A DNA stretch of 64,000 nt from contig CM036754.1 of NCBI GenBank assembly GCA_020796225.1, positions 67,882,000-67,945,999 of the forward strand. The letters are read 5' to 3'. Of the stretch, positions 10,768 through 25,200 are shown in pieces. Under the pieces are notes generated by a model. The model was given only the letters and a program-made list of their open reading frames with translations, had not been told where the DNA came from and ran no database searches. Position numbers and translations under genes: made by a program. This DNA is from Arion vulgaris. Its lineage: Eukaryota; Mollusca; Gastropoda; Stylommatophora; Arionidae. Within the stretch, counting starts at the first letter, position 1. The number at the start of each line of letters is the position of its first letter.

Positions 10768-12202
10768 GGACAGACCGCACCCCTATATTTAACAATTTTT
10801 CTTTTAAAAAAATGAAATTTGAGTTTTTTAAAATTTTAGGTAATACATCCAATTTCGAACAAGAATCTATCTTTAGTTTGAAAAAAAATGTAGTTTTGTA
10901 TTTTAATTAATTTTTTTAACTAGGCATGTATATGTTTTTTTTTAGCTAATTATATAGGAAATATCATAACTTTGCTTCAACAGATAGTAGCAAAGTGTTT
11001 ATAGTAATATGGTAGTGCAGATAGATTAACTAATAGCATCATTAAACTTATGCAGCATGATTATGATGTAACTTGTATGAAAAATTCTGGAAAATTAGAG
11101 AACATTGGTTGGATAAATAGTATTTGAGCCATATTTAAACATCACAAAGATAACCATGAGAACTGCAATAGGCTGAGTAGCTTGTGCCCTAAAGATAAAG
11201 TTTTAGTTGATTGAGAACAAACTGCCTAATTTTATTTTTGGCAACATAATGCAAGTATTTGTCAAGCTATCTTGCGACTTCGTTGACAAAATATATTCAT
11301 GGTGGTTCTCACAATGCTAATGAATCTTTCCATAATCTTATATGGACTTGGTGTCCTAAGATCTCATTTACTTTGAGGAGGAGCTTAAAAATAACTGTCA
11401 ATGATGCCAATATTGTAGTTAATAATATGAAATTGTGCCGATATAAAACTTTTGTTTTAGTTTTCCTTTGGAAAACATTATTTTCAGTATTTTGCTGTCA
11501 TCTATAAAAACCACATTTCTTTGCTAATACAGAATTTAGGCACAAAAAGATAGAAAGATGTAAAACAACTAGCATGGCATCTAAAGCATGTGATGAGGCA
11601 AGTTTGTATGCTCCTGGGAGATCTTAAAGTAAATGAATTTGGTCAATAATTGAAAATATGTTAGTTTTTGGCTTTTTCTCAAAATTGTTATTTTCCATAA
11701 ATGTATGTCACTAAATACACGTTTTTCAAAAACTACTCAAAGGATTGTTGTATAAATGTGCATACTTCTTTCTTATGCATATTTGATCATCCCCTACCAC
11801 TTTAAAAAAGAATTCATTGAACAGTTTTTGTGTCTCATGCAAAAGAATATCTCCTACCCCATATTTTTTAGTCAAAAATCTGGATTTGCATTAAAAATTC
11901 GAAAAACTCATTTTATTATACTTTATAAATATTTTGCTACCAGTTCAAGATATGTCGATTTACAATAACATCTGAAAGTTCTATAGTGCTAATCTGAATA
12001 GAACATAAATCATCCTGTATTTTGCAAGGTTACTTTTTGGGCATTTTTCCCTTAAAAACCCCTCTATATTAAATTTTTTCATAGAATATACATGCTTGGA
12101 TTTTTTGAAATTTTTTCCCGAGTTTTAACATCAAGTTCATCATTTAGAATCATAAACGCAACCTCAATGATCAATATTTCTGTTTAGGGTTGCCGTCTGT
12201 CC
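10768..12202 (+). mobile_element. Kolobok-like DNA transposon remnant, TTAA target
   Basis: Terminal inverted repeats GGACAGACCGCACCCCTA and (minus strand) GGACAGACGGCAACCCTA are flanked by TTAA at 10764-10767 and 12203-12206. Inside, the plus-strand frame 11259-11507 reads YIHGGSHNANESFHNLIW, which I recognise as the 'HGxTQNxNESFNxxIW' block of Kolobok transposases, followed by CPKISF. Stops interrupt the coding region upstream. The family call is from memory of the motif plus the TTAA duplication. A piggyBac origin is less likely because the peptide does not resemble one. Confidence 0.7.
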
Positions 12203-12206
12203 TTAA

Positions 12207-12336
12207 CATGAGGGAGTCAGACAAAAGGTGAGCAAAATTTCCTTAAACATTAGCACATATGAACAAAAAAGTCAAAGATTGGCACAAAATAAACAATGAA
12301 GTAACAAATAAATAACACAAATAATAAGAGCCTGTA
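12207..12336 (-). repeat. Inverted repeat arm 1 (pairs with 15171-15306)
   Basis: About 130 bases, 'gggagtcagacaaaaggtga' through 'aataataagagcctgta', are the near-identical reverse complement of 15171-15306. The last exon of the kinase gene lies between the two arms. Confidence 0.85.
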
Positions 12337-12499
12337 GTCTCCAAACTGAACAAGTTACAAATGATGTATATTCTCCTCCCCCAAATCCCTCATAAATATA
12401 TTCACATATTAAATATTACAATTTGATTACAAACTTATTTATAGATGTCCTTGATCTATTTCAAACATGTATCAAACATGTAAGAGCTGAGCATTAGAG

Positions 12500-12725
12500 A
12501 CACACGTATATATATATGTATATGTATATATATAGAATAGTTTGAGAATGAGCCAGTCAAATTCTCAGTGTGTCATTTACAAATAAAAACTAGTGTGTGT
12601 GTGTCATCTATAGTTTCTGTAGATGCAATATCTCAACACCAACAACAACACCAACACTCTATGTCCATCCGTGTATCCATCATGGATAAATATAATTGTA
12701 TCCATCATGAATATATATATATATA

Positions 12726-12778
<53 letters not shown>

Positions 12779-12935
12779 AATATAAATAATTGTATCCATG
12801 ATGTATATATATATATATAATTGTATCCATGATGGATATATATATATATATATATAATTGTATCCATGATGGATATATATATATATATAAAGTGTATCCA
12901 TCATGGATATATGTATATATAATTGTATCCATCAA
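12500..12935. repeat. (TA)n blocks alternating with an 'attgtatccatgatggat' unit
   Basis: TA runs of variable length are separated by a roughly 20-base block that occurs about eight times, in both forms of the near-palindrome ATCCATCATGGAT. It lies in the 3' flank of the kinase gene. Confidence 0.9.
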
Positions 12936-13044
12936 ACAGAAAAAATGCACCATCAAATAATAATATAAAATGTCATCAAATCAAGCAGAATAAATGTGAG
13001 AAAATAAACAAACAGTAAAATAAAATGTGAAACAGATCAACAAG

Positions 13045-13233
13045 CTAACTACTGCCATTGCCATTACTATTGCGATGTTCCAAGGGGTTGCGTAGACTCT
13101 CTGAACTGGGTGATCCTGAGATCTCTGAACCGTATAGCTTGCTGGCTTTTTTGTTCATGGCTGCCACAATTTGTGTGGACATGTTAAATCCATGTATAAT
13201 TTCATCTCTCCACTGATTTATTAAAACTTTGTC
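13045..13233 (-). CDS. GRK2: GRK2 last coding exon: end of PH domain and C-terminus
   Basis: An acceptor tttcag|GAC at 13234-13236 is followed by 62 codons, [20 protein letters not shown].., then a serine/asparagine-rich end and TAG (13045-13047). QWRDEI matches the C-terminal PH helix (QWKKEL in mammals). The tail is shorter and different from the vertebrate one. It starts in phase 0, matching the donor at 16076. No clear AATAAA signal is seen within 300 bases downstream. Confidence 0.93.
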   Translation of the reverse strand, partial: DKVLINQWRDEIIHGFNMSTQIVAAMNKKASKLYGSEISGSPSSESLRNPLEHRNSNGNGSS

Positions 13234-16200
13234 CTGAAATAATCAACAGTATTACGTCATTGAAATGTGCGCAGATGAGATGGAGCATTGAAATGTGTGC
13301 AGCTGAGATGGAGCATTGAAATGTGTGCAGATGAGATGGAGCATTGGAAATTGTGTGCAGATGAGATGGAGCATTGAAATGTGTGCAGATGAGATGGAGC
13401 ATTGAAATATGCGTATAGATGAGATGAAACATTGAAATGTATGCAGATGAGATGGAGCATTGAAATGTATGCAGATGAGATGGAGCATTGAAATGTATGC
13501 AGATGAGATGGACATTGAAGTGCAGTGATGGACATTGAAATTGTGTGGATGAGATGGAACATTGAAATGTGTGTGGATGAGATGGAACATTGAAATGTAT
13601 GATGAGATGAGATGGAACATTGAAATGTTGCAGATGAGATGGAGCATTGAACTGTGTGACTAAGGATGAGATGGAACATTGAAATGTATGCAGATGAGAT
13701 GGAGCATTGAACTGTGTGCGGATGAGATGAAGCAATGCTAGAATAAGAATATAAGAGACAGAGAAATGCAGTTCAAGCAGGCAAGAGGAAGATGTCAGTA
13801 TCAGATGGAAGGAAACATCAAGAGATGAGCAAATAACAGTTGTCAAAATGTATCACTATGGAAAGAGATATACAATGTTGAAGATTCACATCAACCAGCC
13901 TTCGATGAGGAGATAGTACTTGATCTCATCACTTCTAGCAACGTCTAAAATAGCAGTCAGAAAGTGGATACAATGTATAATACACATGGCTTGAGAAATT
14001 ATCTATCCATCCACACGCATCCATCTACACATCCACTCATACACCTGTTTGTTAGAAATGAATATGATGATAAAATGTCAAAGGAATGAGAAGAAGAAGA
14101 ATAACTTGTATGAACTAGAAGATTTCTCAAGATAATAAGAAGAAGAGATCTAAGAATTAATGATCAAATATTGTTTATGTAAGGGAACATGTAACAACTA
14201 AATATTAGAAATAATCCTTATGTGATCAATGTTATCATATTTACTGGAGGCATTTGGTCAATTTGACTGGAGATGTCCCTAGTTTGTGGTTATCATATTT
14301 ACTGGAGGCATTTGGTCAATTTGACTGGAGATGTCCCTAGTTTGTGGTTATCATATTTACTGGAGGCATTTGGTCAATTTGACTGAGATGTCCTAGTTTG
14401 TGGTTATCATATTTACTGGAGGCATTTGGTCAATTTGACTGGAGATGTCCCTAGTTTGTGGTTATCATATTTACTGGAGGCATTTGGTCAATTTGACTGG
14501 AGATGTCCCTAGTCTGTGAAGCCTGCGGCACATAGGGCAGCAACAAATGCACAACATTCTTCTCTATTTCTGGAAGTCATCTGTTTTATGTTCCAACTGT
14601 GATTCATTTCTTTCAGTTTCTGTTCTACTGTTCTCCTCCGAGTTGTTTTGTATTTTCCACATTTTGGTGTCCGTCTCAGTGCAGTTTCTGTGACAGAATT
14701 AGTCTCAATGCATATCATGCTCTATCCATCTCCAGTGTCTCTTTAAGATGATGGTGCTCATATTCTCTTGTTGACACAGTGCAAGTAGTTCTTGGTTAGA
14801 GATAGTATATGGCTAGAACACAAGTAAGATCTTTAACAGACATGTTGTATGGAAGATAACAAGTTTGAACATGTCCTGTTCTAGTTTTACTGGAGATATC
14901 TTATCAACAACACACCATCTCTGTGTATTTGAAGCTGGAGGCAAAGGGTTCAAGAAAGAAAGAATGCGCTAGAGAAACCCTGAAACAAACTTTACTGAGA
15001 GAGGTGAGAAATATCGGACTCAATTCCATAGAAGAGATTGAGCGAGTTGCCCAGGATATGGAGATTGTTTGCAGGCCATACGTAACATTGGCACCAGAAG
15101 AATATAATAATAATATATCTGTGTGTGTGTGACTCTGTTTAACATAATAAAAGTGGATGATGAGTGGAATAACACAGGCTCTTATTATTTGTGTTATTTA
15201 TTTGTAACTTCATTGTTTATTTTGTGCCAATCTTTGACTTTTTTGTTCATATGTGCTAATGTTTAAGGAAATTTATTGCTCACCTTTTATCTGACTCCCT
15301 GATCTTCCACTCCAATCAATATTAAATATTGTGTGCTTCCATGGCAAGCACAAATTCTAATAGCTCTGTTCTGTATTTGGTCATCAAGAATCCACAGAGA
15401 AATGTACCAGACATACTGTTACTCTGTCAGACTTGATTGATTGATAGGACCATCATTATTACACTTTGGTGAGTAACCATATGTGTGCTTTGATATCTTT
15501 CTTACACAGGAAGAACTCAGCTGCAGTGCACAAACTCAGTAGCACCGGAAAGGGTCCCCGATGTAACTTTGAAGATGATGAAGATATTTTTGTAGGAATT
15601 TTATTTTACATTTTTTCTAGCAAATTTTGCCTAGGCAGCAGCTTTTCAGCCTGCTCTTCTCGATTTTGAACTGCCAAGACTTCTTTTATGTACTCAAATT
15701 GAACACGTGACCTATGTTTTATTGTCCGTCTTCGTTAGGACTGGGAACTAGATCTCACCTACACTGAGATCAGGGATCTCTGGAAAAATATCCAAATGGC
15801 TCCACAAGGGAGCGAACCTGGTACCTTTGGTCCGAGAGACAAGCACCTAACCGCTACGCACAGACACCCTCTGTCAGAGTTCTTCAAGAATGTTTGTTCA
15901 ATTCCTGCAAATAAACCATCTACATCCCAGGTTCAACATAGACGACAAAAACATAGTAGACAGTAAAGGTAAGAGACAAACAAATATACATGATTGTGTC
16001 ATAGACAGTGTCTGACTTATTATTGATATCAGCAACAATAGCAACAACAACAAGAGAAGAAGCTGACAGACTTACAGGTGATGTGATAATAATCTTATCC
16101 GTCTTGAGGTTGAGAACTATACAGTTTTCCATCTTCTGATGTCTCTGAAAGTCTGGAACAATTTCTTTGATGTCGAGCATGGAGTATAACTGTAACAATG

Positions 16201-19200
16201 TATGTGAGATTTATATATATATATGTTATAGTTGGGCTCAAAGAGAGTAACAAGACATAATATATATATATTACATATATATATACATATGTTATAGTTG
16301 GATTCAAAGAGTGGAAACATCGAGTAGGTATACAAAGACAAGACAAATATTTTCAGTAACCAGATGATGCTAGAAGAAGAAAAAGGGAGCAGCAGCTGTA
16401 CATGATGTAGATTCATTGACAGCAACAAAGTTAAGAATTTAGGAACAGATAAGGTAATAAGACAACAAAAGACTATTAAAGCTCTTCAAGTCAGTCATCA
16501 ATCTGTTTAAAGACTATGAAGAAGACTGTATGAAGATGAGAATAGCTATAAAAAAAAAATTTTCATAGATTTCATTCAGTTATGTCATAAATCAATTGAT
16601 TTGTCTCAGGCTCTGCAATCAGCGATGACCACTCACTAGATGCACAAGAGAATGGAAATAGTCTCCAAAATTTTAGCTATCAACTTTTGGCTGAATCCCC
16701 AATGTTATTCTATACAGGAAGCTGGCTTCTGGCAAAAGAAACAGTGGGGTGATCCTTCCTTCACTACAAAGATACTTGCAAGCATGACTTAAAGGTGTTT
16801 GACATGAATACACAAAACTGGGAGTTCACCAGGGACAGGTTCAGCTGGAGACAGGCTCTGAAAACAAAGTCTGAGAACCGGTGACGCCAGATTAAGACAA
16901 CTTGCTGACATAAAACGTGCCAGAAGAAAACAGATATAAAAGCTCACGGGTGTTACACATACATTATATATATATATATATATTTATATATCTCCTAACA
17001 GGATGTATCATCATCATACTTTGTTTGATGTTTACATACATATATGCATGAGTATGATGTTAGCTTCATGTAAGAAACATATTCTGCTCCTACCTCCGAG
17101 ACCCCACACTATCTTGTAGTGGTGAGGAGCTTGCATACCTCCATGATGCAGAAAGCTGTGCTGACACCCATGTCTGACAGATTGAAAGACAGAGGGCAGA
17201 CAAAGTCTGATCTTCTGATTCTCCAGGTTGGGGTGGTTGTGCAAGAAGGGGACAACCCTTCCTGTAAAAATATTGTGTTACGGAAACAGAAGTAAGAAAT
17301 ACCTATGTTGCATCGGGTGAATGGAGCGAGGTCAATCAGGCAACTGGTTTCATGAAGGAGGGCGATCAAACCTGAAAGGAAGTTTCTATCCCTATGGCTA
17401 ATGCTTTAATCACAAAAACCGCATCTATAGCTGATGGGGAAAGAAGACCTAGACGACATCCACATCTATAGGGGATGGAGGAAGAAGGCCTGGACGACCA
17501 AAGGAAAAATGGAGAACTGTGGAAAGAGAGTGAAAAAATTGTGGCTGATATGGGAGACAATTAGTAGAAAGCCAGCAGAACGACAACAATGGAAATCTCT
17601 TGTGGAAGCATTATGTGTCAAACGAGACAAGATGAGGATATAGAAGACAAGGTTTTTATAGATGTCATGCCACAGTCAGCTATTTGATGACTGTACTATA
17701 TTGACTGTGGGCGTCTGTGGCTTAGTGGTAATGAGCTCGACCTCAACCCAAGATTATGTGGTTCAAACTCTGCAGGCATTTGGGAAGCAAGTTTGTTCCA
17801 GTGAATTTTTATGAAGGGTAAAAATAGACCTCACCATTCAGAAAGCAATGGCAAACTACTGAACGTATAAGTGATGCCTAGAAAATCAAAGACTCATTTA
17901 CTGTTGTTGATGGTGACGTCCTGTAAAGGATATGCCACAATTTTCATTCAATATATTGACAAAAGTTAATTTGACAGCTAAGAGAAAATAACTAGAAGAA
18001 TATACCTCCACTGACTTGCCCTGGAGGAACCATCTCTTGCCTTCTGGTAAAACTCTAGTCTGTTTGGGTATAGTTTGAGATGTTTCTTTGCCCAGGATTG
18101 ATTGAAAGAGCCGACCAACTTGAGAACTTCACCTTCAACAATGCAATCGGTTGGACCAGCTGTGAGAATATCATTGAAAGAAGACATATTTAGTTGTATA
18201 CATATATAATCTGTGAGACTATACAGCAAATTATAATTTAAATAATCAAACAATGCTGTGAAGCACTTTGATGGAATCAAACACGGTAAAAGAATGATGG
18301 CATCATCCAGTTGGCTGTTGTTTTGGCAATGACAATGAAGATCTGGATAGCTTGCAAGTATTGGCTAATTTCACACAATTCAATATTTGTACACACATTA
18401 TGCAGTAACTTCACACAATTCAATGATATGTGGTCACAGTATGCATGTAGTGTAGTAACTTCACACATTTCAATATGTGGTCACAGTATGCAGTAACATA
18501 CACACAAGATAAGACTAAGTAGATAATCTCAATAGTTTCTTGTCTATATGTGGAGACATTTGTTTAAATGCTAGTTACAAATTGTTCGGGAGCATATCTT
18601 CAATATCAAACCACTAACGTATACGACTATATCAAATTTTGAAAAAGGGTTTTAAAGCCAAAGGATTGACTTTATTACACAGTTTGACCCCCATATGGTC
18701 TGGCCCCTCTCTGCAGTAATGGCATGCCACATGCCAAGAGTATTGAACAAACTCATAGATCTCATTATCAATATTGAGTTATCAAATAGCAAAGTTGAGA
18801 ACACACTGTGCTAGTGATCATGTGTAGTGGAAATTCTGGGGCGCAAGGTCAGTCTGGTGACAACAAAGTCTTGGTGTGCACACAGTATGCGATTGGACTA
18901 CAGGAAAATCTAATCTTTTACTCAGGGATCTAAATTACATGTACCTCTGAAGTCGAAGAAAGGTTCGTCTAAATGGCGAGGAACACTGGTGATAAGGAAA
19001 GCAAGTCTTCATGCAAATATCATTTAGGGGCGCCATGCCATACAAATGCCATAAAACAAATGCCATAAAACAACAAGCACCAAGAGGAATAAGATGGACC
19101 CCTTTCGAGATGCTTGAGGACCTGGACTTTGCAGACGATATAGCCCTGGTGTCACATAAATATGAACATATACAAGAGAAAAGTACAATACTTCACAGCA

Positions 19201-22200
19201 CGGCAAAGACAGTAGGCCTCAAAATAAACACAGGAAAAACAAAAATTATGACAAACAGTGAAATCCAACAACCAGTAATGTTAGAAGATGAAACACTGGA
19301 AAGGGTTGAGCAGTTTACATATCTTGGTAGCGTACTGACACTAAATGGTGGCACAGAGGAAGATATAAAATCACGTCTGAGTAAGGCCAGAACCGCTTTT
19401 GCCAGAATGAAACCAGTATGGAAGTCCAAAATCTACAATAGGACCACAAAGCTTAAACTCTATAAAAGCATTGTTTTGCCAGTTTTGCTCTACGGATCGG
19501 AGTGTTGGAGGATGACCAAAGGAGATACTAGCAGGCTGTCAGTTTTCCACCACTCTTGTCTTCGCAGAATCTTGGGAATCTTTTGGCCAGTAAAAATATC
19601 CAATAACCAACTACTCCAAGACACAAGACAAGAGCCAATGAATGACATACTCAAAAGAGAAGATGGAAATGGCTCGGACATGTTATGAGAATGAGACAAG
19701 AAATGCCTGCAAGGATAGCCCTCACTTGGACACCAGAGGGAAAGAGAAAGAAAGGCAGACCACGGACAACATGGAGGCGCATGATGGAAGAGGAACTGGA
19801 CACCGCATCTCTGACGTGGGGCTCTGCGCTGAAGGTTGCACGGACAGGAGAGCATGGAAAGTCCTTTCTGAAGCCCCATGTGTCACTAGGCATGACGGGA
19901 TTAAGTAAGTAAGTAATGCCATACAAAAACAATTATCAATATGAAGTATTCTAACTGAATATTATTGTCAACTGTCTGAGAGCTTGTTTATGTCTTGGTT
20001 AGAACAATGTATAACTGGTTAACATTGTCAATTGAATGATATGACCAATGGATCATCATTTACATACACAATGTAAGATCATCTACATATCAATATCTCA
20101 ATAACAACATCAATATGTCAATAACATCAATATGTCAATAACAACATCAATATGTCAATAACATCAATATGTCAATAAACTGGTCAACCACTAGTAACAA
20201 CTGTTATAAGAGAAGATGGAGATATGTTGGACACACCTTGAGAAGAAATGATCAACGAATATCAAAGCAGGCATTGAAGTGGGATGCAAAGGGTTCAAGA
20301 AAGAGAGGTCGACCTAAGGAGACCCTGAAACAAACTTTGCTGAGAGAGGCATGAAATATCGGTCTCAGTTTCATGGAGGAGACTGAGCGAGCTGCTCAGG
20401 ATAGAGCAGTGTGGAGAAATTGCTTGCAGGCCCTATGTAACATATAACGGTACGAGAGGAATTATTATTATTTATGTCAACAAAACAAAACTTTCCGTAG
20501 TCTTTTCAGACCTTGGGGTTATAAAGTGCCTGTCACTCCACATTTCTAGGCATTAGTGTGCTGGAGGTAGGAGGGTCAATTTCTTTCTCATGAGTGGAAC
20601 AATGAATGTGGGATTGAACCCACAACCCTATTGTGCCTGAGTTGATAGGTTAACATGTATGCATGAGAATATCAACCCTATTGTGCCTGAGTTGATAAGT
20701 TAACATGTATGCATGAGAACATCAACCCTATTGTGCCTGAGTTGATAAGTTAACATGTATGCATGAGAATATCAACCCTATTGTGCCTGAGTTGATAAGT
20801 TAACATGTATGCATGAGAATATCAACCCTATTGTGCCTGAGTTGATAGGTTAACATGTATGCATGAGAATATCAACCCTATTGTGCCTGAGTTGATAGGT
20901 TAACATGTATGCATGAGAATATCAACCCTATTGTGCCTGAGTTGATAAGTTAACATGTATGCATGAGAATATCAACCCTATTGTGCCTGAGTTGATAAGT
21001 TAACATGTATGCATGAGAATATCAACCCTATTGTGCCTGAGTTGATAGGTTAACATGTATGCATGAGAATATCAACCCTATTGTGCCTGAGTTGATAGGT
21101 TAACATGTATGCATGAGAATATCAACCCTATTGTGCCTGAGTTGATAGGTTAACATGTATGCATAAGAATATCAACCCTATTGTGCCTGAGTTGATAGGT
21201 TAACATGTATACATGAGAATATCAACCCTATTGTGCCTGAGTTGATAAGTTAACATGTATGCATGAGAATATCAACCCTATTGTGCCTGAGTTGATAGGT
21301 TAACATGTATGCATGAGAATATCAACCCTATTGTGCCTGAGTTGATAAGTTAACATGTATGCATGAGAATATCAACCCTATTGTGCCTGAGTTGATAAGT
21401 TAACATGTATGCATGAGAATATCAACCCTATTGTGCCTGAGTTGATAAGTTAACAGTATGCATGAGAATATCAACCCTATTGTGCCTGAGTTGATAGGTT
21501 AACATGTATGCATGAGAACATCAACCCTATTGTGCCTGAGTTGATAGGTTAACATGTATGCATGAGAACATCAACCCTATTGTGCCTGAGTTGATAGGTT
21601 AACATGTATGCATGAGAATATCAACCCTATTGTGCCTGAGTTGATAGGTTAACATGTATGCATGAGAATATCAACCCTATTGTGCCTGAGTTGATAGGTT
21701 AACATGTATGCATGAGAATATCAACATAGATACAACACATGTGAAATAATGAACAACAAATCACAAAGCAAGTAAACATTTCAGTGTTAATACAAGATAA
21801 TAATAAATAATAATAACTCTCTACGTTATCGTTACATAGGGCCTGCAAGAAATTTCTCCATATCGCTCTATCCTGGGCAACTCGCTCAATCTCCTTAATG
21901 GAACTGAGACCGATATTTCTTGCCTCTCTCAGCAAAGTTTGTTTCAGGGTCTCATTAGGTCATCCTCTCTTTCTTGAACCCTTTGCATCTCACTTCAATG
22001 TCTGCTTTGATATTCGTTGATCATTTCTTCTCAAGGTGTGTCCAACATATTTCCATCTTCTCTTTCTTATGACAGTTGTCACTAGTGGTTGACCAGACAT
22101 GTCTCTGATTTCATCACTTCTGAATTTGTTCCATTTTATGTTTATTTTTTTCGCAGACATTAATTTTCAAATGCATTTCACCCTAATACAAGATAAGTCA

Positions 22201-25200
22201 CACAATAATAGTCAATGTTTAACTGAGAAACATGCACATTTTCTATATGATCTGTGTCATGTTAGCAGATATCTCACATTTGTATTCCATATAAATAGTA
22301 CATCTAGGCTGACAATTACTGCAGATTTAATGATTAAAGTTGAGTATTTCAATATCTCACATTTGTATTTCATATAAATAGTACATCTAGGTTGACAATT
22401 ACTGCAGATTTAATGATTTGAATATTTCAATAACTGAATCATCATCATGTGACATCTCCACATCAAAGTGTTCATGCAATAATTTTCCATCAAATTATGT
22501 TTCTTGTCGTGATGATACTCTGACAGGCTGCTTTCTGTCAACCTCTTAGGTTACCTTCTCAATATACATCTATAGTTTCCCTGTGCCTTCAATTCTCCCT
22601 TTCAATAAGATATCCAACAATGTATTAAAAACTGTCTATACTGTTTGTGTAATACTGATTTTTAAGGCAGTGTAGGATGGGAGGGATATGAGCCTGAGGA
22701 ATCTAATGGCAGTATGGCTAGTGCAGTCGCTGTGAAACTGTTCAGGTTAGGATTTTTCTTTATGTCCATGACAGAAAAAACAACTTGACCTTAACGGGGA
22801 TGGAACTTGCGTCTCTTAAGTGGGAGTCCGTTCTCTAATCCATTCGGCCAGACACTTCTCTTCAACAATGTATCAGAATACTTAGAATGTGACTCAAATA
22901 CCACATTTATCCAACATTTCTCTCTTCTAATATTTATTGTGTTATAACTCCTAATTGTTGCAATATAATTTTATTAGTTGTTCTTTCCTTTCAAATGATA
23001 TTCAATCGACTATAGTTAGTTCTAAAATTCGTGAACACACTAAGGTTTCATTTGAACTAAATCTACCGAATGTATAACAGTAATTTTTTGCATGCAATCT
23101 TATATACTCCCGACCTTATGAATTCATGTTTAACTAATTGGTAGATAGCATGGGGGATGTACAGAGCGTTTTTAAAATTTAATTTTGCATAAGCACAACA
23201 AAATGATAATCAAAGTTTAGAATTTACAGTAACACACAAAATGACGGTGAATATTTGCAAAAGGTGTATGCCTATTACATAATTATAACAAGCAGTGTGT
23301 CATAGTGAACACATGATAACTTCCACCTCTGTCAATGAAAATGAATGGTGTGTGCATACGCCAATGACAATCATTTGGATACAGTGTGAAATGATTAATT
23401 CCACAGGATTCATGATTTTTACTGGTGTTAACGTGCATATCTAGCATGCAAATGCGTAATTACAGGAATACTTGACTACCGTACTGTTAAAAGTTCTACA
23501 TGTATACCAAATCTACATCGCTGTTATTTTAATAATAACAAATAAGTAAAATCTTTAAGAGCAAAAAATACTTTATGAAGGTTGCCACTGTTACCTATAT
23601 TAAAATCAATCATTTCTGTCAAATGGATGATTTTATATCAGTCGGTAAAGATGTTCACAAATTTTGGAACGCACTATAGTTTTCTCTCTAATTTCTAACA
23701 AAGAATTAATAAAGTGAAACATTTAATAGAAATCAAGAAACAAAATACAATAATGTGTACGTACAAATGTGTACACATAAAATTTCATCATAAACATGAG
23801 AAAATAAACGAGTCACAATAAAAAAAATAATAGTGAACATGTATAGCCATATTTCAGAAGATGATGAGGAAGAAGATATATCAGTTGTACGATACACATG
23901 TTTAGTTTAGTCGTCGGATCACCATCACTGCACGTCGAACAAATTAGTCCATAAGTGCTACGATCTCTCCCTCAGTATGTCCATCAGCGTGTGGCGACTA
24001 ACGACACCAGTTCTTTGTTGGTTTACAATTCTTCTTTGTCTGCCAGCATAGCGTTCTTGTCGAGCTACACCACACTTAACTTTGAGTTCTTGCAGTCTGG
24101 TTAGTGTTGTGGATTCACCGCTATTACGTGAATCATGTACATGCCCTCTCTCCCTTAAGGAATTTATAATATCAGCCTGGTCCATTGCTGGTCCGTTTTC
24201 GACAGCAGCCATACCTGCAAGCCTATCCGCACGTTCATTCCCCTTACACCTGCATGCCCTGGCACAAAAATAAAACTGATCCTTGTCAGCTTAGACCTCC
24301 CCAGCGATTCTATCCAATGTCTCCTAGCCCATCCTGTTTCAATCTTCCTGAGCATACTCATTGAGTCACTGAGAAAACATGCATGGATAAAAGTCTGATT
24401 CTAGCCAAATCATCGCTTTGGTAACCGCCATGATTTCCATAGTGAGACTGCTCGTAGTCACGGCAAAACCACCACTGTCTTCGTTCACAACATCACCTCC
24501 GACCTGAGCAGTGAAAGCCCACGAGCTCCGCACATGTCGAATCACCGAACCATCCGTATAAATGATTACATCATGCTCAGATGCGTTCTCAGAAATTAAT
24601 GCCTGAACTTCTGCCTCCACAACAAGTGGGTTGTGTTGTCTGCATTCTTTATCAAGTTCGATGCATACAGAAAAGGATGTAGCGATTCCTGTTGGCACTG
24701 GTATCCATTCTTCACCGGGATCAATGTCTTCAAGTGTACACACCTGTTCAATACAGTCCTCGGCCTGACCCATCCAAGATTTTCCTCTTTTTAACCTATT
24801 TCCTTTTGTCTCTTTATTTCCAAGTGCAGAGGATGTTGTGTGTCAGCATTGACTCAAAGGTATGCTCGTGCACGGCTCATCAGTATTCTATACTCCATAG
24901 TAGTATAGTCAAGGAGATAGCGCATCACCCTGCACGACGTGTCTTTAGTGCAACCAAGTATAATGCGCATCGCCTCGTTGTGTATTCTTTCCAGTCGTTC
25001 TATCTGACTATGACTGAGAGTCAGGATCGCCAGCGCATACTCAAGCACAGAAAGGACCAGACCCTGGTATAAAAGACAAAGATGGCGCTGTTCACAATCC
25101 GCCGCAGCCATTACCCTCATCGCCAGCAAACCTTTCCTCACCTTCATTATCACATGAGCTATGTGTTCCGTAAAAGCTAGACTACGATCGAAACGCAGCC

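Noticed and set aside
13202..13846. A 214-codon minus-strand frame adjoining the last kinase exon
   Set aside because: It reads through the 28-bp repeat. The real exon is in a different frame with a clear acceptor at 13234.
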